The notes below the pieces were generated by a model that did no database searches, had not been told where the DNA came from, and worked only from the letters and a program-made list of their open reading frames with translations. From Nitrogeniibacter mangrovi (GTDB lineage: Bacteria; Pseudomonadota; Gammaproteobacteria; Burkholderiales; Rhodocyclaceae), in assembly GCF_010983895.1 (NCBI RefSeq), contig NZ_CP048836.1, forward strand, positions 496,001 to 560,000: a DNA stretch of 64,000 nt, in the 5' to 3' direction. Below, one piece after another: positions 29,461 to 38,178 of this stretch. Numbering within the stretch: the stretch's first letter is position 1; every line of letters begins with the position of its first letter. Made by a program: the position numbers and the translations under genes.

Positions 29461-31158
29461 ATGGCCTTCGATTCGCAGATGTCCCGTCGTCGTTTCATCC
29501 GGACCCTCGGGGCCGGCGCTGTGGCCGGTGCGGCGCTCTCGAGCGTGCCGGCGCTGGCGTCGCATCGGCGTGCGCCGGTGTCGCTGCGCAATTTCACCCA
29601 TGGCGTCGCCAGCGGAGATCCGCTGCCGCATGCGGTGATCTTGTGGACGCGCCTGAGCCCGGTCGGGCGGCGCGGGCAGGTGCCGGTGTTCTGGGAGGTG
29701 GCGGCCGATCGGGCGTTTCGCCATGTGCTGCGCCGGGGGGTGGCGCGCACCGATGCGGGGCGCGATTTCACCGTCAAGGTGGATGTGGACGGGCTGCCCG
29801 CGGGGCGGCGTTTCTTCTACCGCTTCCGCTCCGGCCGGGCGGTGTCGCCGGTGGGTGTGACCCGGACGCTGCCGCGCGGGGCGGTCGACGAGGTGCGTCT
29901 GGCGGTGTTTTCCTGTGCCAACTATCCGGCCGGATTCTTCCATGCCTATGGCGAGGCGGCGCGCCGGCGCGATCTGTTCGCCTCGGTGCATCTGGGCGAC
30001 TACCTCTATGAATACGGCCGCGGCGGCTACGCGTCGGAAGATGCGGCGCTGCTCGACCGCGAGGTCGATCCGGAAGGCGAGCTGCTCGCTCTCGACGATT
30101 ACCGCAGGCGCTACGCCCAGTACCGCAGCGATCCGGACTGCCAGGCCCTGCATGCGGCGATGCCAATGATCGCGGTGTGGGACGATCACGAGATCGCCAA
30201 CGACACCTGGAAGGGCGGGGCCGAGAACCACAATCCGGGCGAGGGCGACTTCGCCGTGCGCCGGGCCGCGGCGATCCGGGCCTATCACGAGTGGATGCCG
30301 ATCCGGGTGAGCGATCCGCGCCGGCCGGAGCGCATCTACCGCAGCTTCCGCTTCGGCAATCTGCTCTCGCTGCACATGCTCGACACCCGCGTCATCGCCC
30401 GCGACAGGCAGCTGGACTATGCCGGCTACCTGGGCAACGGCGGTTTCGACGCCGCCGCCTTCGCGGCCGACATGGCCGACCCGGCCCGCCAGCTGATGGG
30501 CACCGAGCAGCGCGCCTGGCTGCAGGGGCAGATGGCGGCGTCGTCGGCCACCTGGCAGGTGCTCGGCCAGCAGGTGCTGATGGGGCGCATGCACATCCCC
30601 GCGCCAGTGGCGCTGCAGTCGATCAGCTTCGGCGACTATTCGGCGTTGCTGTACAAGGCGCAGACTGCGCCGGGCACGCTCACCCCGGCCGAGCAGGCCG
30701 TCCTCGCGCAGCCGGCCATTCCCTACAACCTGGACGCCTGGGACGGCTACGCGGTGGCGCGCGAGGTGGTGCTGGGCATGGCGCGGGCGCTGGACAAGAA
30801 CCTGGTGGTGCTCGCCGGTGACACCCACAACGCCTGGGCCAGCGACCTGGCCGATGCGCAGGGCAACGCGGTGGGGGTGGAGTTCGCCACCGCGTCGGTT
30901 TCGTCGCCGGGCCTGGAGGCTTATTTCCCCAACGAGGATCCGGCGGCGGTGGCGGCCGGGCTGACCCGGCTCATCGGGCCCCTGCGCTACGCCAACACGG
31001 CCGATCGCGGCTACATGGTGCTCACCGCCACCGCCGAGGCGTGCACGGCCCAGTGGCACTATGTGAGCACCATCAAGTCGGCCGACTATGCGGCCATCGA
31101 CGGGCCGGTGTGGGCGACCCTGCCGGGCGCCGGCAACCGGCGCCTGTTCGCGGTCTGA
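29461..31158 (+). CDS. phoD: PhoD-type alkaline phosphatase/phosphodiesterase, Tat-exported
   Basis: This 565-residue secreted enzyme releases phosphate from organic esters. A Tat signal (MSRRRFIRTLGAGAVAGAAL) is followed by FTHGVASGDPLPHAVILWTRL, the PhoD N-terminal domain. The metal site shows FSCANYPAGFFHAY, SVHLGDYLYEYG, VWDDHEIANDTWKGGAENH and VVLAGDTHNAWASDL. An upstream in-frame start adds nine residues, but the ATG chosen has a GGAG site and puts the twin arginines near the N-terminus. It stands alone, and no Pho box was identified. Confidence 0.94.
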   Translation: MAFDSQMSRRRFIRTLGAGAVAGAALSSVPALASHRRAPVSLRNFTHGVASGDPLPHAVILWTRLSPVGRRGQVPVFWEVAADRAFRHVLRRGVARTDAGRDFTVKVDVDGLPAGRRFFYRFRSGRAVSPVGVTRTLPRGAVDEVRLAVFSCANYPAGFFHAYGEAARRRDLFASVHLGDYLYEYGRGGYASEDAALLDREVDPEGELLALDDYRRRYAQYRSDPDCQALHAAMPMIAVWDDHEIANDTWKGGAENHNPGEGDFAVRRAAAIRAYHEWMPIRVSDPRRPERIYRSFRFGNLLSLHMLDTRVIARDRQLDYAGYLGNGGFDAAAFAADMADPARQLMGTEQRAWLQGQMAASSATWQVLGQQVLMGRMHIPAPVALQSISFGDYSALLYKAQTAPGTLTPAEQAVLAQPAIPYNLDAWDGYAVAREVVLGMARALDKNLVVLAGDTHNAWASDLADAQGNAVGVEFATASVSSPGLEAYFPNEDPAAVAAGLTRLIGPLRYANTADRGYMVLTATAEACTAQWHYVSTIKSADYAAIDGPVWATLPGAGNRRLFAV

Positions 31159-31229
31159 GCGTTTCGACCGGGCGATGCGATTCCGGCGGCCATCGGCCGC
31201 CGGAATCTTGCGTGTCCCCGCTCAGGGGA

Positions 31230-32762
31230 TCAGTTGTACACCAGGCTGGGCAGCCAGGTGACGATGCCCGGAATCAGGATGCACAGCAGCAGCCCCAGCG
31301 CCTGCAGGCCGAGGAACACCAGCGAGGACTTGAAGATGGTGGCCATGCTGATCGACTCGGGGGCCACGCCGCGGATGTAGAACAGGGCGTAGCCGAACGG
31401 CGGGCTCAGGAAGCTCATCTGCATGTTCACCAGGTAGATCACCCCGAACCACAGGGCCACCTTGTCGCCGGGCACCGGGGGCATGCCGAACAGGCCGTCG
31501 AAGGTGAGCGACTTGATGATGGGCACGAAGATCGGCACCGCCAGCAGGAGGATGCCGACCCAGTCCAGGAACATGCCCAGGATCACCAGCAGCACCATCA
31601 TCAGGAACAGGATGCCGTAGGGCGAAAGACCCGTGCCGAGGATGGCGTCGCTGATGAATTCCTGCCCGCCCTGGAGGATGTAGAAGCCCACGAAGATGGA
31701 GGCGCCGAAGATGATCCACAGCACCATGGCCGAGGCCTTGACCGTGCTCACCGAGGCTTCCTTGAGGGCCACCAGGTCGAAGCGCCCGTGCATGATGGCG
31801 ACGATGATGGCGCCGAAGGAGCCGATGCCGGCCGCTTCCACCGGGGTGGCGATGCCGGCGAACAGCAGGCCGAGCACCAGCACCACCAGGATCAGCGGCG
31901 CGATCAGCTTGAGCAGCAGGCGGAACTTGGCTCCCAGGGTGATGCGCTCCTCCACCGGCACCGCCGGCCCCATGGAGGGCCGCAGCCAGGTGCGGATCAG
32001 CACGTAGGCCACGTACATGCCCGAGAGCATCAGGCCCGGCACCAGCGACCCGAGGTAGAGCTCGCCCACCGATTGCTGCGCCACCACCGCGTAGAGGATG
32101 GCGAGGATCGACGGTGGGATCAGGATGCCCAGGGTGCCGCCGGCCATGATCGAACCGATGGCGATCTGCGGGTCGTAGTTGCGCTTGAGCATGGCGGGCA
32201 GGGCGATGATGCCCATGGTCACCACCGCCGCGCCGATCACCCCCACCATGGCGGCGAGGATGGTCGAGGCGATGATGGTGGCCGCCGCCAGGCCGCCGCG
32301 CAGGCCGCCCATCCACTGGTAGATGACGTCGAACATCTCCTCGATGAGCCCCGCCCGTTCGAGCATCGAAGCCATGAAGATGAACAGCGGGATGGCCGCG
32401 AGGTCGGAGTTGGTCATCATCGGGAAGATGCGCGAGGGGATGATGTTGACCATCACCTGCCCGCCGATGAGGTAGACGAACACCACCCCGAGGCCGCCGG
32501 TCACGAAGGCCAGCGGCAGGCCCAGCATGAGCAGCACCAGCAGCGAGCCGAACATGATGTAGGTGAGCTCTTCGATGTTCATGTCGCCGAGCATGCCGGC
32601 GGTGGTGAACAGGAAGTGCTCGTCGCCGTAGGGGTCGTAGAAGAGCACGTTGATCAGTTCCACGGCGCACACGAAGAGCATGGCGGCGCAGGTCAGGATC
32701 AGCAGGATGGTGCCGGCCTTGCCCATGGCGCCGGACGGATGGCGGGTCGCAGCGGCATTCAT
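31230..32762 (-). CDS. dctM: TRAP transporter large permease (DctM-like)
   Basis: This 510-residue membrane protein is the large subunit of a tripartite TRAP importer. FGSLLVLLMLGLPLAFVTGG, IPLFIFMASMLERAGLIEEMFD, GTLGILIPPSILAILYAVVAQQS, GMFLDWVGILLLAVPIFVPI and LSPPFGYALFYIRGVAP are conserved. It is longer than the usual 430 residues because of an N-terminal extension with an additional hydrophobic segment. Its start lies 2 bases after the small-permease stop. Function depends on the adjacent dctQ, which carries a frameshift in this sequence. Confidence 0.93.
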   Translation of the reverse strand: MNAAATRHPSGAMGKAGTILLILTCAAMLFVCAVELINVLFYDPYGDEHFLFTTAGMLGDMNIEELTYIMFGSLLVLLMLGLPLAFVTGGLGVVFVYLIGGQVMVNIIPSRIFPMMTNSDLAAIPLFIFMASMLERAGLIEEMFDVIYQWMGGLRGGLAAATIIASTILAAMVGVIGAAVVTMGIIALPAMLKRNYDPQIAIGSIMAGGTLGILIPPSILAILYAVVAQQSVGELYLGSLVPGLMLSGMYVAYVLIRTWLRPSMGPAVPVEERITLGAKFRLLLKLIAPLILVVLVLGLLFAGIATPVEAAGIGSFGAIIVAIMHGRFDLVALKEASVSTVKASAMVLWIIFGASIFVGFYILQGGQEFISDAILGTGLSPYGILFLMMVLLVILGMFLDWVGILLLAVPIFVPIIKSLTFDGLFGMPPVPGDKVALWFGVIYLVNMQMSFLSPPFGYALFYIRGVAPESISMATIFKSSLVFLGLQALGLLLCILIPGIVTWLPSLVYN

Positions 32763-32764
32763 GG

Positions 32765-33453
32765 TCAGCCCTCCTGGCCCATGCGGTGGAACAGCACGAT
32801 GTCCTTCACCAGCTTGGAGATCCCCGCCAGCAGCAGGAGGACGGCGCCGAGCACCATCATGCCCTTGACCGGCCAGTACTGGATGCCCCAGGTCTCCACC
32901 GTGGTTTCATGCATGTGGTAGGAGTCGACGAAGAAGCCCCACGAGGTGCCGAGCAGGGCGATGGCGAAGATGAAGAAGAAGATCGAGGTGAAGATGTCCA
33001 TGCCCACCCGGCCGCGCGGGGCAGCTTGATGTAGAGCACGTCCACCCGCACATGGCCACCGGTGAGCAGGGTGTAGGCGCCCGCGAGCAGGTATTGCATG
33101 CCGAACAGCAGGAAGCAGGACTCGTGCACCCAGATGGTCGGCTGGTTGAAGAGGTAGCGCATGACCACTTCGTAGAAGTAGGCGCACACGGCGTTGACGG
33201 TCCAGAACGCGACGAAGATGCCCGACCACTTGCTCAGGGCGTCGATGATGCGGGTGAAACCGTTCTCGACGTGCAGTGCCGGATCCTCCTCGGCGAGCAG
33301 ATCGGCGGCGAGTTCTTCGTCGGGGGTGGGGGTGTGGGGCTGGCGCTGCTCCTGCCACCGGCTCAGGAAGATGAAGACGATCGGCATGATCGCCAGCCAC
33401 CCCCAGTAGACCATGTGCGGCAGCACAAAGCCGAAATCGGGTTCGTTGTTCAT
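32765..33453 (-). pseudogene. dctQ: TRAP transporter small permease (DctQ-like), one-base frameshift
   Basis: The first part (MNNEPDFGFVLPHMVYWGWL ... YLLAGAYTLLTGGHVRVDVLY) is a DctQ small subunit. Its frame then turns into low-complexity serine and proline near 33015-33030. The proper ending (DIFTSIFFFIFAIALLGTSW ... GISKLVKDIVLFHRMGQEG) continues in another frame up to a stop next to the large permease start. One missing base in the GC-rich CCGCGCGGGG area explains it. The repaired product would be 229 residues. This is either a sequencing error in a GC run or a real mutation that would disable the transporter. Confidence 0.85.
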
Positions 33454-33543
33454 AGCGTGAGTCCTCGCGCAGGCGTGACCTGCACGCTGCCGGCCATGGC
33501 GGGCCGGCAGCGTGCAGGGCGTCGATGGTGTGGCGAAAGCGGG

Positions 33544-34680
33544 TTAGAGGCTCAGCCCCTTGATGTCGGCCGCATCCACGTAGCCCATGATGGGGTTCAT
33601 CATGTAGTCGAGTTGCAGCTTGAACACCGCGGTCGCGTCCGCGTCCTTCTTGGCCCACTTGAACCAGATCGGGATGGCCGCCTTGCGGAAGGCCTGCAGG
33701 TCCGCCTCGCTCAGGCGGTTGATGACGCTGCCGGCCTTCTCGAACTTGACCAGCGCTTCCACGTTGCGCTTCTGGATCGACACGTAGTGCTTGACCGAGT
33801 AGGTCTTCACCCGGTCCTCGACCAGCCGCTGCATCTGCGGCGACAGGCCCTTCCACGCACGCATGTTCACGGTCAGGTCCATGAGGTCCACCGGCTGGTA
33901 CACCGACATCAGGCCCGGGGGGCCGAACAGGATGTACTTGGTCACCTGAGCGAAACCCAGATCCCAGTTCACCGCCGGGCCCACGTAGTCGGCCGCGTCG
34001 ATGGTGCCCTTCTCCAGCGCCGGGAAGATGTCCGAGCCGGGCAGGCTCACCGTGGAGGCGCCGAACTCCTGGAACACTTCCGAGACCATGCCGCCGGGCA
34101 CGCGCAGCTTCAGGCCCTTGAAGTCGGCCACGCTGGTCACCGGCTTCTTGGAGTGGATGATGTTGGCGTCGTGCTGGATCGGGCCCACGTACACCAGACC
34201 GAATTTCGCGTAGATCTTGCGCGTCATCTCCAGCAGGCCGAGGCCGTAGAACATGGTGTCCCACTGCGCCGGCTGGTCCGGCCCCACCGGGTAGGAGGAC
34301 AGGAACACCGAGGCCGGCATCTTGCCCGACCAGTAAAGGGTGAAGGGATTCATGCCGTCGAGCACGCCGGTGCGCACCGACTCGAACAGGGCGTTGTTGT
34401 CCGCGGCCACCGCCTTGGCGCCGAAGGGTTGAATCGACAGCTCGCCGCCCGAGGCCTCCTTGAAGCCGTGGCACCATTCCTCGAACAGGGCGTAGCCGGT
34501 GGTGCCGGCGTCCCAGGTGGACTGCACTTTCCAGGTCTTGCCTTTGGCCGCCTCGGCGTTGCCGATGAACGGGGCGCCGGTGATCGCGGCGCCGCCGATG
34601 ATCGCGGTTTTCTTGAGGAAGCCTCGCCGGTTGCCGGCTGTGTCTACAGACTGCGCGTGTTGCGTGGTTGTCTTGCTCAC
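33544..34680 (-). CDS. dctP: TRAP transporter periplasmic binding protein (DctP-like, Tat signal)
   Basis: This 378-residue substrate receptor has a twin-arginine signal (NRRGFLKKTAIIGGAAITG) in place of a Sec signal, as in the TakP-like subgroup that binds 2-oxo acids and related compounds. KVQSTWDAGTTGYALFEEWC, VAADNNALFESVRTGVLDGM, LKLRVPGGMVSEVFQEFGAS and DAADYVGPAVNWDLGF are family blocks. The start is a GTG with a strong GGAGGAG site. The order dctP-dctQ-dctM on the minus strand is the normal operon order. Confidence 0.92.
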   Translation of the reverse strand: MSKTTTQHAQSVDTAGNRRGFLKKTAIIGGAAITGAPFIGNAEAAKGKTWKVQSTWDAGTTGYALFEEWCHGFKEASGGELSIQPFGAKAVAADNNALFESVRTGVLDGMNPFTLYWSGKMPASVFLSSYPVGPDQPAQWDTMFYGLGLLEMTRKIYAKFGLVYVGPIQHDANIIHSKKPVTSVADFKGLKLRVPGGMVSEVFQEFGASTVSLPGSDIFPALEKGTIDAADYVGPAVNWDLGFAQVTKYILFGPPGLMSVYQPVDLMDLTVNMRAWKGLSPQMQRLVEDRVKTYSVKHYVSIQKRNVEALVKFEKAGSVINRLSEADLQAFRKAAIPIWFKWAKKDADATAVFKLQLDYMMNPIMGYVDAADIKGLSL

Positions 34681-34926
34681 AGGTGTCTCCTCCGGTTGTG
34701 CTTTTTGAGCGGGCTGTCGACCCGCATTTGCGTATGCGTCCCGCCGCGGCAGGGTACCGATCGGCCGACCTTGAACCGACGGTGAGACCGAAGAAGTAAA
34801 TCAGACTGTAGGAATTTTCTGAACTAGGGTCGACACGTATACCCGCCCGGCCGGGCAGGGCTGTCGCAAGGATGAAATGAGGGGCGGTTACCTATACACT
34901 CGTTTCATTCCCCCGAGAGCCCGCCC

Positions 34927-35814
34927 ATGCAAATCGTCCTCATCAGTGGCCTGTCCGGTTCGGGCAAGAGTATTGCCCTGAACGTGCTGGAGGATGCCGG
35001 CTACTACGTGGTGGACAACCTGCCCGCCACGCTGCTGCCGCAACTCATCTCCACCCTGCGCGGCGCCGGTTACCAGCGCCTGGCGGTGGCGGCGGACGTG
35101 CGTGCCGGGGCCTCCATCTCGGCCCTGCCGGGGCAGATCGAGCGCCTCCACGACATGGTCGACGACCTGCGCTTCATCTTCCTCGAGGCGCGCGACGAGA
35201 CCCTGATCCAGCGTTTCTCCGAGACCCGGCGGCGCCACCCCCTGGCCGAGGAGAACCTCACCCTGGGCGAGGCCATCGCGCGCGAGCGCGACCTGCTCGA
35301 GCCGATCTCGCACCTGGGCCACCGCATCGACACCAGCGATACCCAGGCCAACACCCTGCGCGCCTGGGTCAAGGATTTCATGCAGCTGGAGCAGACCGCG
35401 GGCCTGACCCTGCTGTTCCAGTCCTTCGGCTTCAAGTACGGCATCCCGGTGGATGCCGACCTGGTGTTCGATGTGCGCTGCCTGCCCAATCCGCACTACG
35501 ACCTGAACCTGCGCCCGCTCACCGGGCGCGACCAGCCGGTGATCGACTTCCTCGAGAAGATCCCCGAGGTCGGCCGCATGTTCGACGACATCCGCGGCTT
35601 CGTCGCCAACTGGCTGCCCGCCTACATCCGCGACAATCGCAGCTACCTCACCGTGGCGGTGGGCTGCACCGGCGGCCAGCATCGCTCGGTGTACTTCGCC
35701 GAGCGCCTGGCGAACCACTTTCGTGACACCGTGCGCGTGATGGTGCGCCACCGGGCCGGCGCCCGCCGCGCCCACGACGGCCGCACCGGCAACGGGAGTG
35801 GCGCGGCCAGATGA
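34927..35814 (+). CDS. rapZ: RapZ RNase adapter / nucleotide-binding protein
   Basis: This 295-residue P-loop protein has IVLISGLSGSGKSIALNVLED as Walker A, YYVVDNLP next, FSETRRRHPL, and the C-terminal VAVGCTGGQHRSVYFAERLA with MVRHRAG. In enterics RapZ guides RNase E to GlmZ and controls GlmS. In other proteobacteria the role is less clear. The gene usually sits near hprK and PTS genes, but here it is upstream of a NusG-II gene it overlaps by 4 bases. The C-terminal tail rich in glycine and arginine is variable. Confidence 0.94.
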   Translation: MQIVLISGLSGSGKSIALNVLEDAGYYVVDNLPATLLPQLISTLRGAGYQRLAVAADVRAGASISALPGQIERLHDMVDDLRFIFLEARDETLIQRFSETRRRHPLAEENLTLGEAIARERDLLEPISHLGHRIDTSDTQANTLRAWVKDFMQLEQTAGLTLLFQSFGFKYGIPVDADLVFDVRCLPNPHYDLNLRPLTGRDQPVIDFLEKIPEVGRMFDDIRGFVANWLPAYIRDNRSYLTVAVGCTGGQHRSVYFAERLANHFRDTVRVMVRHRAGARRAHDGRTGNGSGAAR

Positions 35815-36203
35815 GGAGTGCGAAGTGGCGCGAGTGGCTGGGCGAACTGCGGCCCGGTGACGGGCTCGTGGTGCTCGGCGGTCTGGCGTTCGCCGCGCTG
35901 GCGGCCTGGCATCTGTGGCAGGGCGGCGCGGCGCGCTGGGCGGAGGTGCGCGCCCATGGCAAGGTGGTGGCGCGCCTGCCCATCGACCGGCCCGGTACGG
36001 TGACCGTGGACGGCCCGCTGGGCAAGACCCTGATCGAAGTGGCGCCCGGACGCGCCCGGGTCAAGAGCGATCCGGGGCCGCGCCAGTACTGCGTACGCCA
36101 GGGCTGGCTGACCCATGCCGGCGCGGTGGCCATCTGCGCGCCCAACCAGGTCAGCCTGCACGTGCTGGGCGACTCGCCCGCCTATGACACGCTCAACTAT
36201 TGA
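35811..36203 (+). CDS. NusG domain II-containing membrane-anchored protein
   Basis: This 130-residue protein has one N-terminal membrane segment (GLVVLGGLAFAALAAWHLW) followed by a NusG-II-like beta domain, with TVTVDGPLGKTLIEVAPGRARVKSDPGPRQYCVRQGWLTHAGAVAICAPNQV typical of the family. Such proteins often sit with Gx transporter genes and ApbE flavin transferases. Its start overlaps rapZ and its end overlaps the next gene by 20 bases, so the three genes are one unit. Confidence 0.85.
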   Translation: MRSAKWREWLGELRPGDGLVVLGGLAFAALAAWHLWQGGAARWAEVRAHGKVVARLPIDRPGTVTVDGPLGKTLIEVAPGRARVKSDPGPRQYCVRQGWLTHAGAVAICAPNQVSLHVLGDSPAYDTLNY

Positions 36204-36711
36204 ACTGCCGGTCACGGCCGCCGACCAGCGCGTGGCCCGCTACGCGGCGGCCGCCATCGTCCTGTCGGTGGCCGAGGCGGCGATCCCGATGCCGCTGCCG
36301 GGGGTCAAGCCGGGGCTGGGCAACATCATCACCCTGGTGGTGCTGGCGCGCTGGGGCTGGCGCGAGGCGGCCTGGGTGGTGTTGCTGCGGGTGGCGGCGG
36401 CGAGCCTGCTGCTCGGCCAGTTCCTCGCCCCGGGATTCTTCCTCAGCCTGTCCGGTGCCCTCACCAGCCTGCTGGTGCTCGGCGGTGCCATGCACCTGCC
36501 GCGGCGCTGGTTCGGCCCGGTGAGCCAGAGCGTGCTGGCCGCCTTCGGCCATTTCAGCGGGCAGTTGCTGGTGGCGCGTCTGTGGCTGGTGCCGCACGAG
36601 GGCGTGTTCTACCTGGTGCCGGTGTTCGCCCTGGCGGCGGTGGTGTTCGGCACCGTCAATGGCCTGGTGGCGGCGCGACTGCTGCACGAGCTGCCGCCGC
36701 GGGCGGCTTAG
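36184..36711 (+). CDS. Gx transporter family membrane protein
   Basis: This 175-residue membrane protein has several hydrophobic helices. IPMPLPGVKPGLGNIITLVVLARWGWREA is the signature of the family once called heptaprenyl diphosphate synthase component I (Gx transporter). SLSGALTSLLVLGGAMHL and VFGTVNGLVAARLLHEL follow. The ligand is unknown. The start overlaps the NusG-II gene, and the stop overlaps the convergent VOC gene by 4 bases. Confidence 0.88.
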   Translation: MTRSTIELPVTAADQRVARYAAAAIVLSVAEAAIPMPLPGVKPGLGNIITLVVLARWGWREAAWVVLLRVAAASLLLGQFLAPGFFLSLSGALTSLLVLGGAMHLPRRWFGPVSQSVLAAFGHFSGQLLVARLWLVPHEGVFYLVPVFALAAVVFGTVNGLVAARLLHELPPRAA

Positions 36712-37064
36712 TCCACGTCGGACCACACCGCCAGTTCGTTGCCGCTGGGGTCGGTGAAGTGGAAACGCCGGCCACCGGGAAAGTCGAACACCGGGCGGAT
36801 GAGGGTGCCGCCGGCCGCTTCGACCTTGGCCTGGGTCTGCGCCAGGTGCTTGCTGTAGAGCACGATCAGCACGCTGCCCTCGGCGGTGCGCGCGCGCTTG
36901 TCCGACAGGTAGAAGCCACCGTCGATGCCGGCATGGTCGAAGGCGGTGTATTCCGGCCCGTAGTCGGTGAAGCTCCAGCCGAACACGGTCGAGAAGAAGG
37001 CCTTGGTGGCCTCCAGGTCGCAAGCGGGCAGTTCCAGGTAGTTGATCTTCTCGTGGGTGTTCAT
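36708..37064 (-). CDS. VOC-family (glyoxalase-like) protein
   Basis: This 118-residue protein has a single VOC domain. INYLELPACDLEATKAFFSTVFGWSFTDYG opens the fold, and FPGGRRFHFTDPSGNELAVWSD gives the last metal-binding strand with the conserved acid. The family covers glyoxalases, antibiotic-binding proteins and dioxygenases, and the role is not fixed by sequence. A GGAGGAG site precedes the ATG. The gene is convergent with the Gx transporter gene. Confidence 0.85.
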   Translation of the reverse strand: MNTHEKINYLELPACDLEATKAFFSTVFGWSFTDYGPEYTAFDHAGIDGGFYLSDKRARTAEGSVLIVLYSKHLAQTQAKVEAAGGTLIRPVFDFPGGRRFHFTDPSGNELAVWSDVD

Positions 37065-37100
37065 GGGCGTCTCCTCCTCGTCGGTGACGCCCATTATGCC

Positions 37101-37167
37101 CACCCCCGATGCCGTGCGCATGACAGCCGCACCCCCGATGCCGTGCGCATGACAGCCGCACCCCCGC
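37101..37167. repeat. 29-bp tandem duplication with partial third copy
   Basis: The unit beginning CACCCCCGATGCCGTGCGC is present twice in exact tandem (37101-37129, 37130-37158), followed by CACCCCCGC of a third. It lies between the VOC and dienelactone hydrolase genes in non-coding sequence. It contains GATGCCGTGCGCAT, itself close to a palindrome. Confidence 0.85.
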
Positions 37168-37187
37168 CCGGTCGGGCATGGGTCGGC

Positions 37188-38054
37188 TCAGACGCCGTGC
37201 TGCCGGAGCCACGCGAGCATGCGCTTCCAGCCGTCCCGGGCCGGACCTTCGCGGTAGCTGGGGCGGTAGTCGGCATTGAAAGCGTGGCCCGCGTCGGGGT
37301 AGATGATGATGTCGAATGCCTTGTGCGCCTTGGCCATGGCGCTGCGCATGGCTTCCACGTCGTCCACCGGAATGCCCTGATCCTGGGCGCCGTAGAGCCC
37401 GAGCACCGGCGCCTTGATCTCGTCCACCAGGTCGAGCGGATGATGCGGATGCAGGTCCGAGGGCACGCCGTCGAGGCGGCCGTACCAGGCCACGGCCGCC
37501 TTGAGCGCCGGGTTGTGGGCGGCATACAGCCAGGTGATGCGCCCGCCCCAGCAGAAGCCGGTGATCGCCAGGCGCCCGGGGTCGCCGCCCTGGGTGGGGG
37601 CCCAGGCGGCGGTCTTGTCCAGATCGGAGAGCACCTGCGCGTCCGGCACCTTGGCCACCAGGTCGGCGAGCAGGTCGGCGATGTTGTCGTACTTGCGCGC
37701 GTCGCCCTGGCGGAAATACAGCTCCGGCGCGATCGCCAGGTAGCCGGCCTTGGCCAGGCGGCGGCACAGGTCGCGGATGTGCTCGTGCACGCCGAAGATT
37801 TCCTGCACCACCAGCACCGTGGGCAGCGCCTTGCCCTCGGCCGGCGCGGCGAAATACACCGGCAGCTCGCCCGAGCCGGTGTCCACCGTCGCGTCGCCGG
37901 TGCGCAGGCCGAGCTCGTCGGTATGGATCATGGTCTGGGCGCTCACGGGTTGCACCGCGAGGGCAAAGCCCGCCGCCGTGGCGGTGACGATGAAATCCCG
38001 CCGGGTCAGGCGCGCGGCCGGCAGCAAACTCTCAAGCTCTGCAGTCTCGTTCAT
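37188..38054 (-). CDS. Dienelactone hydrolase family protein, Tat-exported
   Basis: This 288-residue alpha/beta hydrolase is probably periplasmic. The twin-arginine signal LTRRDFIVTATAAGFALAV is followed by LPTVLVVQEIFGVHEHIRDLCR. ITGFCWGGRITWLYAAH holds the catalytic cysteine nucleophile typical of dienelactone hydrolases, LYGAQDQGIPVDDV the aspartate, and YPDAGHAFNADYRPSY the histidine. It hydrolyses cyclic esters or similar, and the true substrate is unknown. A GAGGAG site precedes the ATG. Confidence 0.9.
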   Translation of the reverse strand: MNETAELESLLPAARLTRRDFIVTATAAGFALAVQPVSAQTMIHTDELGLRTGDATVDTGSGELPVYFAAPAEGKALPTVLVVQEIFGVHEHIRDLCRRLAKAGYLAIAPELYFRQGDARKYDNIADLLADLVAKVPDAQVLSDLDKTAAWAPTQGGDPGRLAITGFCWGGRITWLYAAHNPALKAAVAWYGRLDGVPSDLHPHHPLDLVDEIKAPVLGLYGAQDQGIPVDDVEAMRSAMAKAHKAFDIIIYPDAGHAFNADYRPSYREGPARDGWKRMLAWLRQHGV

Positions 38055-38178
38055 GGTCCATCTCCTCGTCGTGGATGCGCGGTTGACTCCGCACGGGCAG
38101 GCCCGGTTCCACGGGGCGCTGCTGAGGAGAGCTTAGTCCGTCCTTACGCCGGGGGCCACCCGATGCGCATGGCGCGAT

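Noticed and set aside
29226-30011. Plus-strand frame overlapping the start of phoD
   Set aside because: It is out of frame with phoD and composed of low-complexity P, R and G, a shadow of the real gene.
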